Positions 60,076 to 64,000 of a DNA stretch of 64,000 nt are shown in pieces. Source of the DNA: Coralloluteibacterium thermophilum (lineage in GTDB: Bacteria > Pseudomonadota > Gammaproteobacteria > Xanthomonadales > Xanthomonadaceae); contig NZ_JBHSGG010000015.1 in the NCBI RefSeq assembly GCF_042654365.1, positions 42,850 through 106,849 on the forward strand. The letters run 5' to 3'. The notes beneath the pieces are model-generated. The model was not told where the DNA came from and made no database searches. It saw only the letters and a program-made list of their open reading frames with translations. Made by a program: the position numbers and the translations under genes. Numbering within the stretch: the stretch's first letter is position 1; each line of letters starts with the position of its first letter.

Positions 60076-62091
60076 ATGAGCAGCGCAGCGGTGGGAACGG
60101 GCGGGCGGATCGGCGGCATCGGGGTGCCGATGTGGATCGGCCTGCTCGCCGTCTTCCTCATCCTCTTCGGCGTCAATACCGCCTACACCTTGTATCTCGG
60201 CGCGCGCGAGTCGGATGCGGCGGCGCGCGCGGCGGACATCCAGGTGCAGTCGCAGCAGCTGGCGAAGTTCGCGAAGGAGGCCGTCGACGGCAATCCCGAC
60301 GCCTTCACCGAGTTCAACGCGACCTACACCGCCGTCAACGAGCACCTGCGCGCGCTCAACGCCGAGTACGAGAGCGCCGGCGGCGCGGTCGGCACGGCGC
60401 TCAGCAAGCTGATGGCGACCTGGGGGCCGATGTCGTCGCACTCCGAACGGATCATCGCCGGCCAGCAGCAGGTGCTCGCGCTCGCGGAGACCGCCAACGC
60501 CTTCACCGCCCGCGTGCCGCGCCTGCAGGCCGACCTCGACGAGGTCGTGCGCGCCATGGCGAGCGCCGGGTCGAGCTCGGACCAGGTGCTCATCGCCGCG
60601 CGCCAGCTCGTGCTGGTCGACCGCATGTCGCGCCGCGTCACCGAGATCCGCGCCGGCGGCGCCGGCGCGATCGTCGCCCGCGACGCGCTGCAGAACGACG
60701 CGGCCATGTTCGGCTCCGTGCTCAACGGGCTCCAGGCCGGCAACCCCGAGCTCAACTACGTGCGCCTGACCAGCGCCGCCGCACAGGCCGCGCTGGAGCC
60801 GGTGACCACGGCCTACACCGAGCTGCAGGCCGAGATCGCCAACGTGCTCGACGCCTCGGTCGAGCTCTACGAGGTGCAGCAGTCGGCGAACGCGATCTCC
60901 GAGGACTCCAACATCCTCCTGGTCGACGCGCGCGCGCTCTTCGACGCCATCGGCGCGCTGCCCTCCACCCGCGTGTTCCCGGGCAACTGGGTCGGCGGCA
61001 TCTCCGGCGGCCTCGCCATCCTCTCGCTGATCGGCCTGCTGGTCGCGCTGTCCGGCGAGCAGCGCCGCCGCACCCGCGAGGCGGAGCTGCAGAACCAGCG
61101 CAACCAGAAGGCGATCCAGCAGCTCCTCGACGAAATCGTCCCGATCGCGGAAGGCGACCTGACCGTCAACGCGACCGTGTCGGAGGAGTACACCGGCGCC
61201 ATCGCGGACTCGATCAACTTCACCGTCGACGAGCTGCGCCGACTGGTCGGCACCATCAACGAAACCTCCGTGCAGGTCTCGGCGGCGGCCCAGGAAACCC
61301 AGGCCACGGCGATGCACCTGGCCGAGGCGGCCGAGCACCAGGCGCAGCAGATCAGCTCGTCGTCCGCCAAGATCTCCGAGATCGCGCTGTCGATCGACGA
61401 GGTCTCGAAGAACTCGGCGGAGTCGGCCGACGTGGCGCAGCGCTCCGTGCAGATCGCCGCCAAGGGCGCCGACGTGGTGCGCCAGACGATCCAGGGCATG
61501 GACAACATCCGCGACCAGATCCAGGAGACCTCCAAGCGCATCAAGCGGCTGGGCGAGAGCTCGCAGGAGATCGGCTCGATCGTCGAACTCATCAACGACA
61601 TCGCCGAGCAGACCAACATCCTCGCGCTCAACGCGGCGATCCAGGCGGCATCGGCCGGCGAGGCCGGTCGCGGCTTCGCGGTCGTGGCCGACGAAGTGCA
61701 GCGCCTCGCGGAACGCTCGTCGAGCGCGACCCGCCGCATCGAGACCCTGGTCCAGACGATTCAGTCCGACACCAACGAGGCGGTCAGCTCCATGGAGCAG
61801 ACGACCTCCGAGGTGGTCGCCGGTGCGCGCCTGGCCGAGGACGCGGGCCTCGCGCTGGGCGAGATCGAGAAGGTGTCGACCGACCTGTCGGACCTCATCC
61901 AGAACATCTCGACGGCGGCGCGCCAGCAGTCGGCCGCGGCGACCAACATCACCGCGACCATGAACTCGATCCAGGAGATCACCTCGCAGACCTCGCAGGG
62001 CGCGAGCCAGACGGCCGAGTCGATCGGCAACCTGGCGCAGCTCGCCAACGACCTGCGTCGTTCTGTCGCGGACTTCAAGCTGCCGGGCTGA
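60076..62091 (+). CDS. pilJ: Methyl-accepting chemotaxis protein PilJ
   Basis: A 671-residue membrane sensor. First helix about 22-42 (MWIGLLAVFLILFGVNTAYT), periplasmic PilJ domains, second helix about 307-327 (ISGGLAILSLIGLLVALSGE), HAMP region and signalling domain with DIAEQTNILALNAAIQAASA and GEAGRGFAVVADEVQRLAER. It likely senses pilin or surface contact and signals to ChpA. It lies in the operon after pilI. Confidence 0.96.
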   Translation: MSSAAVGTGGRIGGIGVPMWIGLLAVFLILFGVNTAYTLYLGARESDAAARAADIQVQSQQLAKFAKEAVDGNPDAFTEFNATYTAVNEHLRALNAEYESAGGAVGTALSKLMATWGPMSSHSERIIAGQQQVLALAETANAFTARVPRLQADLDEVVRAMASAGSSSDQVLIAARQLVLVDRMSRRVTEIRAGGAGAIVARDALQNDAAMFGSVLNGLQAGNPELNYVRLTSAAAQAALEPVTTAYTELQAEIANVLDASVELYEVQQSANAISEDSNILLVDARALFDAIGALPSTRVFPGNWVGGISGGLAILSLIGLLVALSGEQRRRTREAELQNQRNQKAIQQLLDEIVPIAEGDLTVNATVSEEYTGAIADSINFTVDELRRLVGTINETSVQVSAAAQETQATAMHLAEAAEHQAQQISSSSAKISEIALSIDEVSKNSAESADVAQRSVQIAAKGADVVRQTIQGMDNIRDQIQETSKRIKRLGESSQEIGSIVELINDIAEQTNILALNAAIQAASAGEAGRGFAVVADEVQRLAERSSSATRRIETLVQTIQSDTNEAVSSMEQTTSEVVAGARLAEDAGLALGEIEKVSTDLSDLIQNISTAARQQSAAATNITATMNSIQEITSQTSQGASQTAESIGNLAQLANDLRRSVADFKLPG

Positions 62092-62177
62092 AGGCCCGCA
62101 GCGTTCGAGCATTGATCAGTCAGGCGTCGCGCGCGTACCGCGCGCGCTCGCCACGCCGGTAGGGACGGAACGCGCCG

Positions 62178-64000
62178 ATGCGGCTCCAGGACAACATCGA
62201 TTTCACCACGCTGGCCTGGGTCAAGCCCGAGCTCGACGAGACGCTCCGCCAGGCGCAGCGCGCCCTCGAGGAGTACGTCGAGGGCTTGGCGGAGGGCATT
62301 GCGGACCCCAGTCGCCTGCGGCTGGTCGCCGGGCACCTGCACCAGGTGCAGGGCACGCTGCGCATGGTCGAGCTCTACGGCGCGGCCATGGTCGCCGAGG
62401 AGATGGAGCAACTGGTGATCGCCCTCCAGGGCGAGTTCGCCGGTTCGCGCGATGCCGGCTACAGCGCGCTCATGCGCGGCATCATGCAGTTGCCGGACTA
62501 TCTGGAGCGCCTGCAGAGCGGCCACCGGGACATCCCGATGGTGCTGCTGCCGCTGCTGAACGAACTGCGCGACGCGCGGGGCGTGCAGCGGCTCTCCGAA
62601 GCGGTGCTGTTCTCGCCCGACCTCAGCCGCCAGCTCCCGGAGACCGCCCGCGGTCCGGCCGCTCCGGTGCCGGACGCGCCGCTGCGGGTCCAGGTCGAGG
62701 CGCTGCGCGGCCGCTTCCAGGCCGCCCTGCTGCAGTGGCTGCGCGAGGACGCCAACCCGGGGAACATCGAGGCGCTGACCGAGGTCTGCGAGCGGCTGGT
62801 CCGCATCACCCAGTCCGAGGATGCGCGCCGCCTGTTCTGGGTGGCCGCGGGCACGCTCGAGGCGCTGCGCGCCGGGGCGTTCGAGGCCTCGCGGGCGCTC
62901 AAGCAGGCGCTCGGCCGCGTCGAGCGCGAGATCAAGCGCCTGGCCGAGGGCGGCGACGCCGCCTTCCGCAACGCCCCGCCGCTGGAACTCACCCGTCAGC
63001 TGCTGTACTTCGTGGCGCATGCGCCGACGCAGCACGTGCGCATCGACGAGATCCGCGACGTGTTCGGCCTCTCGCGCTATCTGCCCAGCGAGGCGGAGCT
63101 CGACCACGCCCGCGGCAGCCTGGCCGGGCACAATCGCGCGCTGCTGGACACCGTCTCCAGCGCGCTCAAGGACGACCTGCTCCGGGTCAAGGACGCGCTG
63201 GACCTGCACCTGCGCGCAGGCGACGTCGCCCCCGCCGAGCTCGAGCCCCAGCTCGAGGTGCTCGACCGCGTCGGCGACACCCTCGGCATGCTCGGCCTCG
63301 GCGTCCCGCGCCGCGTCGTGCAGGAACAGCGCCAGGCCATCGCCGACTTCATCGGCGGGACGCGCGAAGCGAACGAGGGCGCCCTGCTCGACGTCGCCGG
63401 CGCCCTGCTGTACGTCGAGGCGACGCTCGACGACCAGGTGGCGCGCCTCGGCGCCGCCGGCAACGAGGAAACCGCCTCGGGCGCCGAAGCGCGCCGGGTG
63501 CTGGAGTCGCTGATCAAGGAGGCGATCGCCAACTTCGCGAACGCCCGCCAGTGCTTCGTCGCCTTCGTCGAGACCAACTGGGACCACGAGCAGCTCCAGG
63601 ACGTGCCCCGCCTGGTCGACGAGGTCGTCGGTGCGCTGCGGATCGCCGAGATCGAAGCCGCGCCGGACTACCTGGTGGCGATCCGCCGGTTCACCGAGAC
63701 CGAACTGCTGCAGCGGCGCCGGGTGCCGAACGGGCGCCAGATGGACACCCTGGCGGATGCGCTCGCCGCCCTGGAGTACTTCCTCGAGGCGTTGCGCGAC
63801 CAGCGCCCCGGCCGCGACCGCATCCTCGACGTGGCGCGCTACAGCCTCGAAGTGCTCGGCTACTGGCCGCTGCCTGCGCACGGCCTGCCGGCGACGCCGG
63901 CGCCCACGCCGGACGTGCCTGCCGCCGCGCCGGCGGCGGCTGCACCGCAGCCGCCCCAGGGCGATGCCGGCGCCCCGGCGCCGCCGCTGGCGCCTGACGA
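62178..64000 (+). CDS. chpA: ChpA-type Hpt/histidine kinase, 5' part
   Basis: A frame starting at ATG 62178 runs unbroken to the window edge (about 607 residues, no stop). It begins MRLQDNIDFTTLAWVKPELD and is helical, with HLHQVQGTLRMVELYGAAMV, an Hpt-like motif with HxxxG but Gln for the usual Lys, as expected for the N-terminal FimL/ChpA region. QLLYFVAHAPTQHVRIDEIR and YLPSEAELDHARGSLAGHNR are typical. Near 63880 a Pro/Ala linker starts, after which more Hpt domains and the CheA core should follow outside the window. In relatives ChpA phosphorylates PilG and PilH. Confidence 0.93.
   Translation, partial: MRLQDNIDFTTLAWVKPELDETLRQAQRALEEYVEGLAEGIADPSRLRLVAGHLHQVQGTLRMVELYGAAMVAEEMEQLVIALQGEFAGSRDAGYSALMRGIMQLPDYLERLQSGHRDIPMVLLPLLNELRDARGVQRLSEAVLFSPDLSRQLPETARGPAAPVPDAPLRVQVEALRGRFQAALLQWLREDANPGNIEALTEVCERLVRITQSEDARRLFWVAAGTLEALRAGAFEASRALKQALGRVEREIKRLAEGGDAAFRNAPPLELTRQLLYFVAHAPTQHVRIDEIRDVFGLSRYLPSEAELDHARGSLAGHNRALLDTVSSALKDDLLRVKDALDLHLRAGDVAPAELEPQLEVLDRVGDTLGMLGLGVPRRVVQEQRQAIADFIGGTREANEGALLDVAGALLYVEATLDDQVARLGAAGNEETASGAEARRVLESLIKEAIANFANARQCFVAFVETNWDHEQLQDVPRLVDEVVGALRIAEIEAAPDYLVAIRRFTETELLQRRRVPNGRQMDTLADALAALEYFLEALRDQRPGRDRILDVARYSLEVLGYWPLPAHGLPATPAPTPDVPAAAPAAAAPQPPQGDAGAPAPPLAPD

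Noticed and set aside
62735..63997. 420- and 230-codon frames (from 62735 and 62821) inside the last gene
   Set aside because: The frame from 62178 is open to the window edge and encodes a ChpA-like protein; the others are Arg/Pro-rich shadows.

Overview
High-GC chromosomal DNA, most likely from a gammaproteobacterium of the order Lysobacterales (Xanthomonadales; Lysobacter/Luteimonas-like). The reasons are the gene order proC-yggS-pilT-pilU followed by yqgE-ruvX-pyrB, tonB-like-gshB and pilGHIJ-chpA; several very large TonB-dependent receptors with TTGACC/TTGTTA-N17-TAGCGT promoters; a split glycine cleavage P protein; a lysine/alanine-rich H1-like histone; and intergenic [C/T][G/A]GGGAA heptad repeats. 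I see no prophage, insertion sequence, tRNA, rRNA or CRISPR array. The content is core chromosome plus some nutrient-uptake accessory genes.

Layout. 0-3.7 kb: 3' part of a TonB-dependent receptor (TBDR) and a secreted S9 peptidase. 3.8-5.2 kb: metK with a structured leader. 5.3-10.2 kb: an SMP-30-like lactonase, an OlsF-like two-domain acyltransferase overlapping an LpxH-like phosphoesterase, and a YdjM-like membrane hydrolase. 10.2-15 kb (minus strand): a GluR0-type ligand-gated channel gene broken by an in-frame TAG, dusB, then nupC-rbsK ending in a long inverted repeat. 15-18.7 kb: a Fur-controlled haem-uptake operon (hemP, receptor, DUF6607-like lipoprotein). 18.8-19.7 kb: an array of ~147-bp tandem repeats. 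19.6-21.8 kb (minus): ECF sigma, putative anti-sigma and double-PDZ protein. 21.9-23.3 kb: stomatin/NfeD pair. 23.4-27 kb: gcvT, a DsbA-fold isomerase, gcvH and gcvPA. 27.4-28.3 kb: a strong promoter, a hairpin-rich leader and the H1-like histone.

28.4-37.6 kb: beta-lactamase-fold hydrolase, LemA plus M48 metalloprotease, an ATP/ADP-translocase-like transporter, a small membrane protein, and fadE with an alpha/beta hydrolase. 37.7-45.9 kb: two large TBDRs around a TetR regulator, and a smaller outer-membrane barrel candidate. 45.9-50.7 kb: hslO, mtgA, a polyprenyl-phosphate-type glycosyltransferase, a CBS protein, proC and yggS.

50.7-64 kb is a twitching-motility region. The pilus-retraction ATPases pilT and pilU come first, then housekeeping genes (slyD-like, tag, yqgE, ruvX, pyrB, tonB-like, gshB), then the Chp chemosensory cluster pilG-pilH-pilI-pilJ-chpA. 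chpA runs off the right edge of the window. Together these would let the cell sense surfaces through PilJ/ChpA and control the pilus motors.

The strongest leads are the nonsense-split GluR0-like channel, the two repeat families that run into the 3' ends of genes, the transcribed-looking structured region ahead of the histone gene, and the metK leader with mutually exclusive hairpins. No clearly new multi-gene system is evident.
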